Notes: generated from the letters alone by a model not told the origin. A stretch of DNA of 64,000 bases from Rhizoctonia solani (GCF_016906535.1 NC_057378.1:1488001-1552000); one strand, 5' to 3'. Numbered from the stretch's first letter, positions 33,841 through 46,043 are shown. Numbers and translations: made by a program.

Positions 33841-35366
33841 TACATTGCCCTTTTGGTGCTTGGTGGGCAGGGGTTTTGCTGGTTTAGTTGCAGTTTCAAG
33901 GTTGGATTCCACACTGAGGTTAGGTTTGGGCTGAGCTTTCCTCTTGAGACTCTATAGACCATTGGTAGTTGTTAGTGTATAAGAACATGTATATACAATA
34001 TACTTACTGGCAATGCACCTGTCATTGCTGTCATTCAATTGAGAGTCTTACTGGCACTTGCTTTTTCACAGTAGCCAAAGGTATTTTTGGAGGTGGAGAT
34101 GGCTCTGATTCAGACAAGGACATGGCAGACTTGGCAGTGGCAGCAGCAGTGGGGATCTTGGCCTTGTTTGTGGATGCAAGAGTGGGAGTGGGAGTGGGAG
34201 TGGGAGCCTTGGAAGTGGAAGTCTTGGATGCAGACTTGGACTTTGGAGCAGAAGATTTTGATGGGCAGGCAGGGGCATTGGATGTGCAAGCTGAGAGCTT
34301 GAGTAGCAGAACATTGGATGTGGGAGTTGGAGTTGGAGCCAAGGTGCAAGCTGTGAACAAAGGTTGCTTAACCTCTTGTTCATCCTTGCTATTGGAATCC
34401 TCAATATGACAGCATTTCTAGTTGTATTAGAGAAACATCAGAATAATAATGATATTATTAAAACTTACCTTTCCTAGACCTGCAGTTCTTGTCAGGCTCA
34501 CTTGCACTTTGATATCATCCTTGTTCTTGTCAGATTCAATGGTACCAGCAAGTTCTTCATCCACAGGCTCTTTGAAAGCACAGTCCTCCTTGACAGGCTC
34601 CTCTTCAAATGGATCCTCTTTGATTGGCTCCTCTTCAAACAGATCCTCTTTGACAGGCTCCTCTTTCAGCAGATCCTCTTTGATGGGCTCCTCTTCAAAT
34701 GGATCCTCTTCAACAGGCTCTTCCTTGATGGACTGCTCCTTGTTGTTCTGGATAGGGGTGTTGGTATTGTCATCTAATAAACCAAAATAATACACAATCA
34801 AGTGAGTACAATTTTAACTTACTCTTCCCTCTGCATAGCTGTCCTTGCTCATTTGCCTTGGTGTTGTGCTTGTTCTTGCATACAGTTTTCATTAAGGCTT
34901 TCCCAGCCCAGTCCTCTGGGAAGTGGTAGAGCACTGGGTATGCAGCCTTAGTCTGTAAAAAACAATTGTTTATGTTAGCAAAATGTTGTGTGATAAAGGA
35001 AAAAATAAGAATAAAATAAAACCTGCAGAGACAAGGACAGTGGCCCAAATGTTGTAAGGGACTAGCTCCCAGGTCACTCCAACATTCCCAAGCATACTTG
35101 CCATGTTGTTGTGAAATTTGGCCTAAATATAAAGTGGCTCAGTGTTAAATATCCAAAAGACCAAATGAATGCATGTGAGACTGACCTTGATATCTAACTA
35201 CATACCATGAGGGAATGTTTTCCCTATTCCAAAGTCCATATAACCTTCCAATCCCCTGCACTTCTTGATCTTCTTTGGTTTTTCAATGGTCAAGACAGTT
35301 TTTTGAGTACCATTGGGGAATGTGGTCTTCACAGACTTTCCCCCTTTTAGGTGCTGTGCTGATAAG

Positions 35367-35800
35367 TGTCATGACCCATGCCTTTGCTGGCATGTCTCCT
35401 GACCAAGCCACCTACTAATAGGATATTCCACAGTCTTTAGAAGGCCGCATATACTCACATATATGCAGTCAGAACTGTCATTACTCTAAGGGCTCATGAC
35501 TTATAGACTGACAGTCCACCAGGGTCACATGACCTCCCCCCTCCAGTCCTTTATCAAATACTATACTAAACTACTACAGATTTGAAGTGGGGGGGGATGA
35601 CATAATCTCTTCTATAATAATATATTATTCAGACCTTGCCCATGGGCTCCCTTAACATTGGCCTGCAGCTAGGGAGGCAGGGGGAATGCAATGTCCCCCA
35701 GCAACTTATATTATTAATATATCACTGTGCATCATATATACTATATATCTTTGACAGTGGATATATATGGTAATAACCCCTCCAGATATGGATTATGACA
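35367..35800 (-). repeat. G solo LTR G2 (434 bp)
   Basis: TGTCATGACCC...ATTATGACA with a perfect duplication ATAAG (35362-35366 and 35801-35805). It lies in an intron of the CACTA accessory gene, head to head with G3 only 52 bp away. Confidence 0.85.
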
Positions 35801-35852
35801 ATAAGGGACTTATCAGTGGTGGATAATCAAATGAGTTCTCAGTTGCTTACCA

Positions 35853-36308
35853 TGTCATAACCCATATCTGGAAGGGTTATTACCATATATATCCACTGTC
35901 AAAGATATACATAGTATATGTGATGCACAGTGATATATTAATGATATAAGTGGCTGGGGGATGTTGCACTCCCCCTGCCCCCCTAGCCGTAGGCCACTGT
36001 TAAGGGAGCCTGTGGGTAAGGTCTGAATAATATATTATTATAGAAGAGATTATGTCATCCCCCCACCTCAAATCTGTAGTAGTTTAGTATAGTATTTGAT
36101 AAAGGAATGGAGGGGGGGAGGTCATGTGACCTGGACTTAGAGAATATCACTAAGTCCAGCCATGTTGACCATAAGTCTCTTATATGTGGGAACCTGGGGG
36201 TTCTGAGCGCATAAGTGCGAGTATATGCGTGTTTCCGGTGGCTGTAGTGTGTACCATGAATGCCCTGGTATGTGAATAGAGGGCACAATAGGGGTGTGGC
36301 TCATGACA
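35853..36308 (+). repeat. G solo LTR G3 (456 bp)
   Basis: TGTCATAACCC...CTCATGACA with a perfect duplication TACCA (35848-35852 and 36309-36313). It sits at the exon 1/intron 1 boundary of the accessory gene. Confidence 0.85.
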
Positions 36309-36372
36309 TACCAGGTAGATCTGTGGCTGTGCCACCAACAGGTGCTGTGGCACTGAAGGCACTATTGAACAT

Positions 36373-36788
36373 ACCTTGGTGTTAAAAATGAGTTAAGACA
36401 TGTTGAAGACACAGAAATAAGAGTACATTGTATTATTACTTGATTTATAAGGCTTTCAATGACTAGTTGAACAATTTTTTGTGGTCTTGGAGTGAATTTT
36501 ACAAAATGAATGTGCTGATGGAATTTCATTGCAAAAGTTGGTAGATTGTCAGCAATAGGTGACAGGAACCTGGATAAATATTTACCAGATAATAGAATTT
36601 TATGTATGCAGTCAAACAAGAGAGGATGGGGAAGAGGGAACATGCTGGTGATGGTTGGGAGAGAGGGAGGCAGGATGTCAACCAATACTCAAGTCCCCCC
36701 AATGCTTATGTCAGCCAACAGCACTTAGCTCTTGGACCAAAGTTTTGTTTGCTCCCCACCCACAGTCTGTCCTCAGTTATTGTCATAA
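36373..36788. promoter_or_regulatory. Presumed bidirectional promoter between the two CACTA genes
   Basis: A 416-bp gap separates the divergent starts of the accessory gene and Tnp2. Short frames inside are not convincing. No definite TATA box is called. Confidence 0.3.
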
Positions 36789-38627
36789 ATGGTTGATAAG
36801 CAGAAAGTATGGTGCAGTTGCTGTCAAAATTATGTAACCACTGAGACCTTCAAGTCTCACCAACAAGCTCAAGAGGGGATGCCTTGGCCAATTTGCAAAC
36901 CTCTAGGCAAGCCAAGGAGGAGACCTGGCACTGAGAAGCTTTGGTAAGTAATAATTTAATCTTTTTATATGCTAATAAATATTCATTTAATCCACCATAC
37001 AGACAATGCTTATGCTGGCATTCAAGCTAGGAATTCATCCATACACACCAAGCAAATTCTCCCCCATCCCAGTTATGCAGCCCCAGCCAATCCCCATGCT
37101 AGACCTGTTCCCCCCAAGCCCAAATATATAGACCATGATACAGAACTGTATCATTTGGAGCTCAAGACCATGCCTGAACTCAACCTAACCCATATTTGGG
37201 AATAAGTCATGCAAGCATGCAGCCTGCTGGACTTGGGAGATCAAGAGCTTCACTCCAAAGGCTCTTGTTCACACAGCACACATACCTTAAAGATGCCATT
37301 GGATTTGTTGGAGCTTGGAGGAAGTGACTTAGATGAGTTGGCAGATGTGGACAATGTGGAATACAATCCTGCAACATATGGATTACTGCCTCAATTGTTC
37401 ATTTGGGAGCAATTGTTAGTCAAAGTTGCTAAACTGTGTACATATTTTGTTTGATTCTCTCTGCATTTATCATATTTGCATTTCAGCTCAAACAACCATT
37501 GGCCTGGATGATCTAGATACCATCCAGGACTTTAATTTTTTTGTTAGGGAGAAGACTGCTGTATGTACACATGAAGCAATGTGAAGAACTTACTGTTGGT
37601 CTAAAACCAAAACTAAAATCCCAAGTCTTAAGTCTATCAGGACTCAAATGCTTGCACTATTGGCACTGAAACTAGTTAAATGCCACTGCTGCAAGAGCTC
37701 ATGCATTTGTTATACAGGATATCTTGCCAATCTCAAGAGTTACCCTTACTGTCATTCCCCTTGCCTCAACCCTTCTGGATGTCTGTATTCTATTTTCCAA
37801 TATATTCCACTTATCCCCCAGCTGCAAGCACTCTTTCAAAACTGAGCAACATTCTCAAAAATGCTATATTGGTCTGAATTCCAGCAGAGTGGAACACACA
37901 TCCAGGATGTATTTGATGCTGTACTCTATGAGCTATTATGTGCTACATGCATGGTTGTTGATGGAGTTGAACAGCCACACCAACATTTTGAGGACTTCAA
38001 GAGCTTTCACTGGCAATTGCACTGGATGGCATTGGCCCATTTAAGCAACAAAATCATTCATGTTGGCCATTCATAATTATTATTTACAACTTCCCCCCCA
38101 AAATCCAAGCTCACCTCTCCAACATGATATGTACTGGCATTATCCCTGGCCCCCACTCCCCCAAACACCTCAACTCCTTCTTCCAGCAGCTAATCAACAA
38201 ACTTGTGGTGCTTGCTTGAGGTGTTGAGGCTGCAGATGTGGTTAACAAAGAGGTTTTTACTCTTTGTGTGCACACTCTTGCAGTGTTTGGAGACTTACCA
38301 GTAATTGCAAAATTAATGGAGTTTGTAGACCATAATGGCTGCTTCCCTTGTTGCTTATGCAAGATTATGAGAATTCTTGACTGCACAGTCAAGAATGCAT
38401 CCCATCTGTATTGCCCACTTCATTGTTCAGACAACCCTGGACTTGACCCCTACAAACTCCCACTCTGCACTCACAAGGAGTGCCTTAGAGATGGTTATGA
38501 TGTCCTCCAAGCTCCAAACAACACTGCATGGGCCAACTTAGCAGCTGAATGCAGCATCAAGGGTGTGACATTGTTGGCTGAACTCTTGTTGAGCCAGATC
38601 CCCAACTTGTTCCCTGTCAAATCTATG

Positions 38628-39171
38628 TGTTGTAACCACACTGTAAGGTGGGTTACATGCTAATGGGCAGGTGCTTATGGCTGTACTAAACAAGGTAATC
38701 TACTAACTAAGGCTAACTGATACTATCTCAACTGCTTAAGGTGGTGTGGAGGCTCCTGACTACAGTGGTGAAGGGCCTAAGGCCAGTGAGAGTAAGGGGA
38801 CTATAAGGTCCCAACACTAACTGTTGACTTCTGGAACCTGTCTGTGAGATAGACAAGGTAAAATTGACTTGGGGTCTCCAAGCAATTTCCCTGCTGTATA
38901 TATACACAAGAGGTACTAATTACAAATTGGGATGTGTGTGTGAAAAGAAGTCCTAAATACAGAGGGAAGCATACTGCAGGCTGCACAGAAGTGTGGAATT
39001 TGTCTAAGTGCCCTTGGCACAGCAGCTTGGCAGGTCTTGGCGCAGCATCTTGACTTGGTAAGCACCAAGATCACATGATTGGAAAAGTAGAGAGAAAGAG
39101 TTTGTAAAAAATAGTAAAAATATTAGAGAAATTAGGCAATCCCAGTGGTGTAATTGGTTAGGGGTGTAACA
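38628..39171 (-). repeat. D solo LTR in Tnp2 (544 bp, minus strand)
   Basis: TGTTGTAACC...GGTGTAACA with a perfect duplication CTATG (38623-38627 and 39172-39176). It carries an intact TATATATA promoter (about 38896-38905) without any Tc1 insertion. Confidence 0.88.
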
Positions 39172-39726
39172 CTATGCATCTTGTGCAGATAAACCTAATC
39201 CCTCAGCTTGCAGACTTATGGCACAGAAAATTCAATGGGATTGATTCTGGATTTGAGAATTACTTGATCAACATGCTTGTCTGGAACTCTATGGGGGACA
39301 TGTGTGTTGATTCTTTGCTTTTGACACCTTCTTTTGGCTGTCCTATTCCTCATTTTGGAAATTGCTCACATTTTGCTTCTGAATCTTGGTCTTATTGGGC
39401 AATTCATGGTGCACCAAATATACTGCACCATTGCTTTATGGACTCAAGATACTATATTCATTGTGTTTGTCTAGTCAACCTAATGAAAAAATGCACCAAC
39501 CATGCTGTTGATTGCTCTGAGCTCCCAGCAATCTGTCTAGGTTTCATTGAGTGGGTGGAGGATTTTGAACAGTGAGTAATATTTATGCATATATACAAAT
39601 TGAGTGGTTTATCAACTATGTGATAGGATCTACTACCAGCACAATCCAGAGTGCATACAGGTGTGTACAACAAATATACACTATCTGCTTCACATTGTGG
39701 ATTCCATTGAGTGGCTTGGACCTCTA

Positions 39727-40163
39727 TGTCATAACCTATATCTGGAAAGGTTATTACCATATATATCCACTGTCAAAGATATATATAGTATATGTGATGC
39801 ACAGTGATATATGAATAATATATATTGCTGGGGGATGTTGCACTCCCCCTGCCCCCCTAGCCGCAGGCCAATGTTAAGGGAGCCCGCAGGCAAGGTCTGA
39901 ATAATATATTATTATAGAAGAGATTATGTCATCCCCCCCCCACCTCAAATCCGTAGTAGTTTAGTATAGTATTTGATAAAGGACTGGAGGGGGGAGGTCA
40001 TGTGACCCTGGTGGACTGTCAGTCTCTAAGTCATGAGCCCTTAGAGTAATGACAGTTCTGACTGCATATATGTGAGTATATGCGGCCTTCTAAAGACTGT
40101 GGAATATCCTATTAGTAGGTGGCTTGGTCAGGAGACATGCCAGCAAAGGCATGGGTCATGACA
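39727..40163 (+). repeat. G solo LTR G4 (437 bp) in Tnp2
   Basis: TGTCATAACC...GTCATGACA, flanks CTCTA and CCCTA (4/5 duplication). The Tnp2 reading resumes right after it. Confidence 0.82.
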
Positions 40164-41189
40164 CCCTACCTAGCTACTGGGCATTCCCTATGGAGCAATA
40201 CTGTAGCTTCACTGGGGCCTCAGTGAAAAGCTGGCAATTTCCTTATGCAAACATTGCTTGGTGCATTTACAATGTTGCCCAGCTTTGTATTATCTGCAAA
40301 ATATGACATACGCAATATGATCACCTTTGGGCAAACCCAAGCATCAGCCAAGGAGGACTTGAAGACTGAGATGAGGGAAGGTGATAAGTTTGAAAACTGT
40401 ATGTTTATCATTTATTGTTTCAATGTCAACTAAGTATGTCTAGATCCCAACCAAATATTCCTAAACCCCTGGGCTGAGGTGCTCACTGTAACTCCCAAGC
40501 TACATGCACAGATCTCTAAATACTTGGCAACCACCTACAAAGTACAAATTGGAAAGAAATTAGCTCTAGAGCTGATTCCCAACACCCTCCAACAATGGGG
40601 CCAAATGCAAATTGCCCAGGGAGGCAACTTGATTCAAACACAAGGCTACCATAAGTTACATGGGACAGCTGCAATGCATCATTTGTTTGGGTATGTTTTA
40701 GTTTATATGTATATATGTATATTAATATTGACTCAATAAGTCTAGTATGAATTGCTGGCTGATTGACTTGCTCATTGTCCAAGAGCAACACCCAACTTTG
40801 TCCCAACTTCTTATAATGGTCAGCTTCAATGCTTGTTTACGTTGCCCCTAAAGCCCAAAAGTGTTGTCAATCCATCAAAGGATGGATCAAAATGTCTCAT
40901 TCTTGCATTTATCTTGGAGGTGCCAGTGGTTATTGAAGATGCTTACAAATACAGGGTCACATGGTACAAGGGAAAGTTGGGAAGTGGGGAAGTGGTCAAT
41001 GCCCTAACCATACAGTGTGCTATTGGATAAATTCAAGACAACAAGCATTGGTGGATCATTGATAGGAGTTTGGATTTGGCACACTTGGATTTTGTATGAG
41101 GTATATAATTGGTATTAATATGATTTTGACCTAGTTTACACTTGCTATGTGCTGGATGAGCAATTGCCTAGAAATTCAACCCTCATTCA

Positions 41190-41371
41190 TGCACCCAACC
41201 CCAGTGCTCAAATCCAAACCCCTCAAATAAGCCCACCCCCAACAAAGAATGTAAATCCAACCCTTGGCCACAAATCCAGCCCCTCCAAAAATGTCCAACC
41301 CCTAACAAACCCAAGAACCCAACCCCTGAGCAGAAATCCAACCCCTTGAGAAATTCCAACCCCTGGGGATT
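41190..41371 (+). repeat. CACTA subterminal repeat array
   Basis: About nine imperfect copies of a short motif centred on ATCCAACCCCT or CCAACCCC spaced roughly 15-25 bp apart. Counterparts occur near the left end (31700-31800) and at 6099-6168. In plant CACTA elements such motifs are bound by an accessory protein. Here they stop at the C LTR. Confidence 0.6.
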
Positions 41372-42902
41372 TGTTATGGATATGACATTTCTTCAATAAT
41401 CTGTACTTATTTTATTAATTACACTAGTAATCTTACAGTAAACAAATGAGATAAAGATGCAAACTAAGGTTTTCAAGGTCCCTCTATCCAATAGTAACCT
41501 TTACAAAACCTACAAACCTCAGGAATACCCTCAATATGCAATGCCTTTTGCATATATGTTGTTTTCTCACTCATTTAAATATATATAAATTCAGCTGAGT
41601 AGATAAACAGTAACAAGCATTATTTCTCTTGTTTGTAGTATTTATTATTTGAGATTCTATCTTGTGGCTACACACAGAAATATTCAGGGTCCCCCCTGTT
41701 GCATAGGCAAGTGCTCCAGCGCTTAATCAGCGCTTAAGCGCCGACGCACTAAATGCGCCTTTTCTCTATCACCCGGGCATCCCACACTGCCGAACCACTT
41801 GCGTTTAGGTGCGCCTGTTTGTGCGCTCCAGAACGCTGGGTCAATCACCCAAAACGGACAACATTTGGCAGAGTTATGCACCATTTACTGTAAGTACCCA
41901 ATGCAGCAGTATCCTACCTTTGGGACTGTTTACTCCAAGGATGAAACACTTAGCCTTGGGACATCTAAGGACCCACACAGGTAAATACTGCCTTGGGGCA
42001 AACATTGCCTTGGGGCAAATATTAGGATCTGTTGTTTGTTTACTATGTACCAAAGTATTGGCTCTCCTAAGTGTTTCAGTTGCCACATGTACCTCCTGTA
42101 CCCCCTCTTGGTATCAATCATGTATATACTTGTTTGTGTGCTTTCTCAGGGTATAAGAGGACCCTGTGAAGACGCTTCTAATGCATCCATTTATCCACTC
42201 TTATATATTGACATATACACACAAGCCTTTAACAGCTTATCTGTGCATTTACTTTAGTGATTGACTCACTGTAAATAGCATAGGAGGTTGTTTGGCGCAC
42301 TAAGACCATAGGCCAGTCCCAACAGACACAGGATAACCTATTAGTGTAATTACTGCAACCCTGTGCCCCTTGACTGTCACAGTTGTTGAGTTCAACATTG
42401 AGTATAGTGCAACAATACTGTAAGGATTGTTGTGATTGGTGATTGAGTGATAGTGTTTCAATCCACCATACCCCCTATATTGTAGATAGCTTTATCTATA
42501 ATATCTCATATATCCTAGATCTATTTTAGGTAAACCCCATAAGTCTTAAGTCTTACTTAAGCATCTATAAGTCCTATACTTAAATAGGCAAATCCTATAA
42601 ATCCTGTACATTAGTCAGGTAACTCTCTTACCTAAGGTACTATCCCAGAGACCTTAAGTATACATACTCTTAGTCACTTAGGCTTAAGTAACATTAGTCT
42701 AAGGTACTATACATAACCAACCACCTGCACTTCATAGTTGCTAGACTATATGTTAGGAGTTGTTATTCCTGATAACCTAGCTTATGTTGTGCATATATTC
42801 TGTGCATATATTCTGATCCTTAATACTAATTCTTAGTTATTTCCATATACATTTTGTATACAGTAATTCTTTCTTACTCCTGTACTTACACAACTCTTAA
42901 CA
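41372..42902 (+). repeat. Family-C LTR (1531 bp) at a rearrangement junction
   Basis: TGTTATGG...CTCTTAACA. Promoter-like GGGTATAAGAGG near 42150. The 3' third is related to the B LTR (ATAACCAACCACCTGCA block). Flanks differ (GGATT on the left in CACTA DNA, GACAG on the right in A pol), so it is not a simple insertion. ORFs inside (41799-42257) are not convincing. Confidence 0.7.
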
Positions 42903-44165
42903 GACAGCCCTCTGGCAGGACACCCAGGACACCAAAGAACACTGGAACTTGTCTCACAATTGTACTATTGGCCAGGCATCAGAGCAGACACCTACTGGCA
43001 TGTGGATAGCTGTGAAACCTGCCAGTGCATCCAGAAACCCAAGTATGCCTTGATACCCCTGCAGCCACTTGAGCTCACAACCCAACCATGGTAACATGTG
43101 TCATACAACATGATTGTGGATCTACCTAAGGACAGAAGTCATGACTCCATCTTGGTCATCATAGACAGCTTCACAAAATATGGCATATTTGTCAAATGTT
43201 CAAAGAAACTCAAGGCACCAGAATTGGCAGAGTTGTTCCTTCAACACATATGGGAAAGGCATGACATGCTAGAGAAAACAATTTCAGACAGGGGAAGGGT
43301 CTTCAACAACAATTTCCTCAAGGCCTTACACAAATGCCTAGGAATAGACCCCCATTTCTCTTTGGCCTACCACCCACAAAGCAACAGACAGACAGAGCAG
43401 GTGAATCCTTCCATAGAACACTTCCTAAGGGCATACTCAGGAACCAACCAAAAGGACTGGACCAAGTGGCTGCCAATGGCCAAATTTGCCTACAACAATG
43501 CACTCCACAGTAGCACTGGAAAAACCCCACTTAAAGCCCTGTATGGATGGGAACCAACACTGACCCCAAGCAATGTGCCCACACATGTGCCTGAAGCAGA
43601 CAACCTGGCCAAGGCAATGGAAGCTCAATGGCTGGAAGTGGAAGCTGCCCTGTGACAATCCAAGGCAAAAATGACAACTGGGGGATCAGAGGTGGTCCCA
43701 ATAGATTTCAAGATTGGTGAAGAAGCTTGGCTTGACACCAAGAACATCAAACTCAAAACATTAAGCCCCAAGCTCTCAGAACAATACCTGGGGCCCTTTA
43801 AAGTAATTGAGAAGATCTTGGAGCAAGCCTACTGCCTAGAACTGCCACCATCCATGCAAACCCATAATGTCTTCTATGTTGGATTATTGTCAAAAGTTAA
43901 AAAGGACCAGAATTGTACCTTCAAAAACTGCCTGCCACCAGTAACTGTGGACAGAGAAGAGGAGTACAAAGTATAATGCATTACAGATGCCAAGGAGCAC
44001 AACAGAATATGGTTCTTCAGAGTCAAATGGAAGGGTTACAGATCAGAAGAGAACATGTGGGAACCACAGGAGAACCTAAAAAATGCTGGGAAAATTTTGA
44101 AAAAGTATGAGGAAGATATGAAGAAAAAGGCCCTTGGCGCTGCCAAGGCCCTTAGAGGGGGGCAG
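42903..44165 (+). pseudogene. A' element: 3' part of pol (integrase to chromodomain) and polypurine tract
   Basis: Begins inside the integrase zinc finger (..LAGHPG/DTPRT.. equivalent at 42907) and runs colinear with 50075-51300 of the complete A element. Zinc-finger ..CETCQCI.., core aspartate in ..YNMIVDLPKD.., ..TISDRGRVFNN.., ..NRQTEQVNPSIEHFLR.. with the glutamate, GPY/F region ..YLGPFKVIEKI.., and chromodomain ..WFFRVKWKGYRSEENMWEP.... Stops: TAA at 43092-43094, TGA at 43653-43655, TAA at 43974-43976. Polypurine tract 44154-44164. Everything 5' of the integrase is missing. Confidence 0.85.
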
Positions 44166-45461
44166 TGTTGTAGACACACTTGATCTCAGGGATTTTATTC
44201 CCATTCTCTCAATTTAAACAAAGGCAAACAGACTACATTTTTGATCACATGACTTTAGCACCTATGTCATACTCTAAGCACCTTGCCATGTCCCCCTGCA
44301 CTTAGTCAGCTATGCAGCCACCTCCACCTATGACATCACTATGACACATAGGTGACACATATGCATGAGTAAGGCCACAACTGGAGTGGGGTTGTTATGA
44401 AATGAATAATTTAGACATATGTGCCCCTAACTGCCAATAGTGAGTAGTGCAAACTAGGGTAATCATACTTGCTCTATCCAAATATGGGCATGAGAATTAC
44501 TATATTTGGGAGCTGGCAGTGCTACAAGACATTTTATGCTTTATTTCCTCATTGTGCTTCCATATATACATATTTCATCATGCAAACAGGTCATAATATT
44601 ATTTCTATGACTTATAAAATTTTATGTACTATACATTTATATGCAGGAAGAGTACTTACAGAGCATAGAACAAGTGCAAGTAAGCATGGAAGTGCCAGTG
44701 CTTAGTAATTACAAATAAGTGCCAAAGGTTGGCAGGGTGCGCCAATGCCAATATCTTGGTGGAAAATAGACATATTACTATGCAGACAAATTCAAATAGG
44801 TCAGAGGCACTGGTATCTCAATTCTCAAAATGGAATTGTCTCATTCCAAGCCAAATTGATGGAGAAGCTAACCATTTAGGTTTCTAGCTCTTTCTATGAG
44901 ATCCCACCTTGCCTCAAGGTTATTCTTAGCAGTCACACTAAAGTGATTTAGTCATATATGTTCTAGAATACTTTATTCATAGCCTTTGGTCTATCTCACT
45001 AGGACTTATTGGGACTAATTGGTCTTTATGTATCAAATAGCTCAGACTGTACCTCTCATGTAACTTCCTCTTTTGCACATCACATATATAGTTATTTGTT
45101 CTCCCTCTGGGGTATATAAAGCCCCTGAGGGAGACCCTTTGAATACATCCCCATTTACATCTCATTTTATCCCTCTTGTGTGAACTTGGAGATCTAATAG
45201 ATCTTCTTTACTTAGTTTAGAGTGCCTTATTTTGCTTTCTCAGCCTCTTAAGCTCACTGAACTTAATCCATAAGGTACCTTGGCGCATATAGCCTCTGGC
45301 AAGGTCCCAACAGACACTGGGTAGCTAGGAAAGGCTCTAGGGCAACCCTGAACCTCTTGAGTAAGTCAGTAGGGAGAGTTTAAGACCTTGAAAGTGGCAT
45401 ATACCCCTTAACTGACTGCAATCTCAGCCAAATAATTTGCTATTAAATCTAGGTAAATTAC

Positions 45462-46041
45462 TGTTGTAGACATATTTGATACCACGGAATTTATTCCGAA
45501 TTTCTCAAATTTGAACAAAGTTGAACGGACAACATTTTTAATCACGTGACTTTGGCACTTATATCTTACGCAAAGCGCCAAGCCACATCCCCATCCGCGC
45601 TTATTCATCCTACATAGCCACCTCCACCTATGACAACATCATGACACGTCAGTAACACATATGCATGAGTAAGACTAACTGCAGAGCAGGGTTCTTATTG
45701 GTTATGGAATTGCACATCATGTATTGTAAATAGACTACCCCTGTAATATATAAGGAGGCCAACCAACCATGGTAACACCCAGGTTGATTACCTCTTGTTG
45801 CATCCCACGTTGTACAAGGGCCCCACAGCCCAGCAAACCTACTCAGCCACTAGTTCCACACTGCCTTAAGCGGCTTCATTGTTGTACTTAGATAGCTCAC
45901 CATTGCCCTTATAGGCTTGGTTGCTGTAGTATAGCTTGTTGTTGTTGTAGGTAGCTTGCACACTGCCTTACGCAGTTCTTACTTGTATACACCTGGCCGC
46001 AAGCGCCCTCCGCCTCAACGTCCTTACAGACGTCTAGGACA
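45462..46041 (+). repeat. 5' LTR of the complete A element (580 bp)
   Basis: TGTTGTAGACAT...TCTAGGACA. Differs from the 3' LTR at a limited number of sites, most of them CpG versus TpG or CpA. Confidence 0.92.
45747..45753 (+). promoter_or_regulatory. TATA box of the A LTR
   Basis: TATATAA. The PBS-complementary segment starts 34 nt downstream at 45781, which predicts the transcription start there. Confidence 0.6.
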
Positions 46042-46043
46042 CT

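Larger units (their letters stand above)
32201..36372 (-). pseudogene. Second CACTA gene: unknown multi-exon protein with acidic repeats
   Basis: Starts with an ATG at 36372 (minus strand), about 415 bp from the divergent Tnp2 start. Strong donors GTAAGT or GTAAGC lie near 35850, 34820, 34467 and 32543, with AG acceptors between them. The translated exons are in order: a short N-terminal exon split by G3; a basic segment (..KKIKKCRGLEGYMDF..); ..NVGVTWELVPYNIW..; ..AAYPVLYHFPEDWAGKAL..; an acidic block of about ten-residue repeats rich in KEEPVKEDLFEEEPI-type sequence (34580-34780); a proline/threonine/lysine-rich linker with a PTPTPT repeat; and a C-terminal exon ending with TAA near 32201. 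The mariner interrupts the penultimate exon. I do not recognise the family. By position it may be the accessory DNA-binding partner (TnpA role) of the transposase. Confidence 0.5.
36789..41095 (+). pseudogene. Tnp2-type CACTA transposase, interrupted and decayed
   Basis: Exon 1 begins MVDKQKVWCSCCQNYV at 36789 with a CxxC-type zinc motif and ends at a GTAAGTA donor (36944). Later blocks match the fungal Tnp2 family: a cysteine cluster (..CHCCKSSCICYTG.., ..CPYCH.., 37670-37765), ..YIPLIPQLQALFQN.. then ..IQDVFDAVLYELL.. near 37910 (the conserved aspartates of the DxFD block), ..IIPGPHSPKHLNSF.. near 38130, ..VFGDLPVIAKLMEFVDHNGCFPC..CK.. near 38290, ..MHLVQINLIPQL.. after the D solo LTR, ..YWAFPMEQYC.. 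near 40160-40200 after G4, and a C-terminal domain to about 41095. Stops occur in several blocks, for example before 38220. The transposase would cut at the CACTG ends. Confidence 0.8.
31685..41371 (+). mobile_element. CACTA (EnSpm-type) DNA transposon, right end lost
   Basis: Left end CACTGTATACCCCAAAGG at 31685 directly after D pol, with repeated GTCCAAGCC/CCAACCCC subterminal motifs. The right side (41190-41371) has a dense array of AATCCAACCCCT-type motifs cut off by the C LTR at 41372. It contains two divergently oriented genes: a Tnp2-like transposase (36789-41095, plus) and an unknown multi-exon gene (36372-32201, minus). It carries its own insertions: a mariner (32561-33840), G2, G3, a D solo LTR and G4. 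Confidence 0.75.

Noticed and set aside
34180..34205. CRISPR-like or satellite array at the GTGGGA repeats
   Set aside because: It is a short in-frame microsatellite in an exon, with no spacer structure, in a eukaryotic genome.
33969..34409. 146-codon plus-strand ORF rich in glycine and valine
   Set aside because: Antisense of the proline/threonine-rich exon. The GTGGGA repeat gives open frames on both strands.
41190..41371. Telomere-like C-rich repeat (CCAACCCC)
   Set aside because: Units are irregular in length and sequence, lie beside a CACTA transposase and match the element's other end, so they are subterminal motifs.
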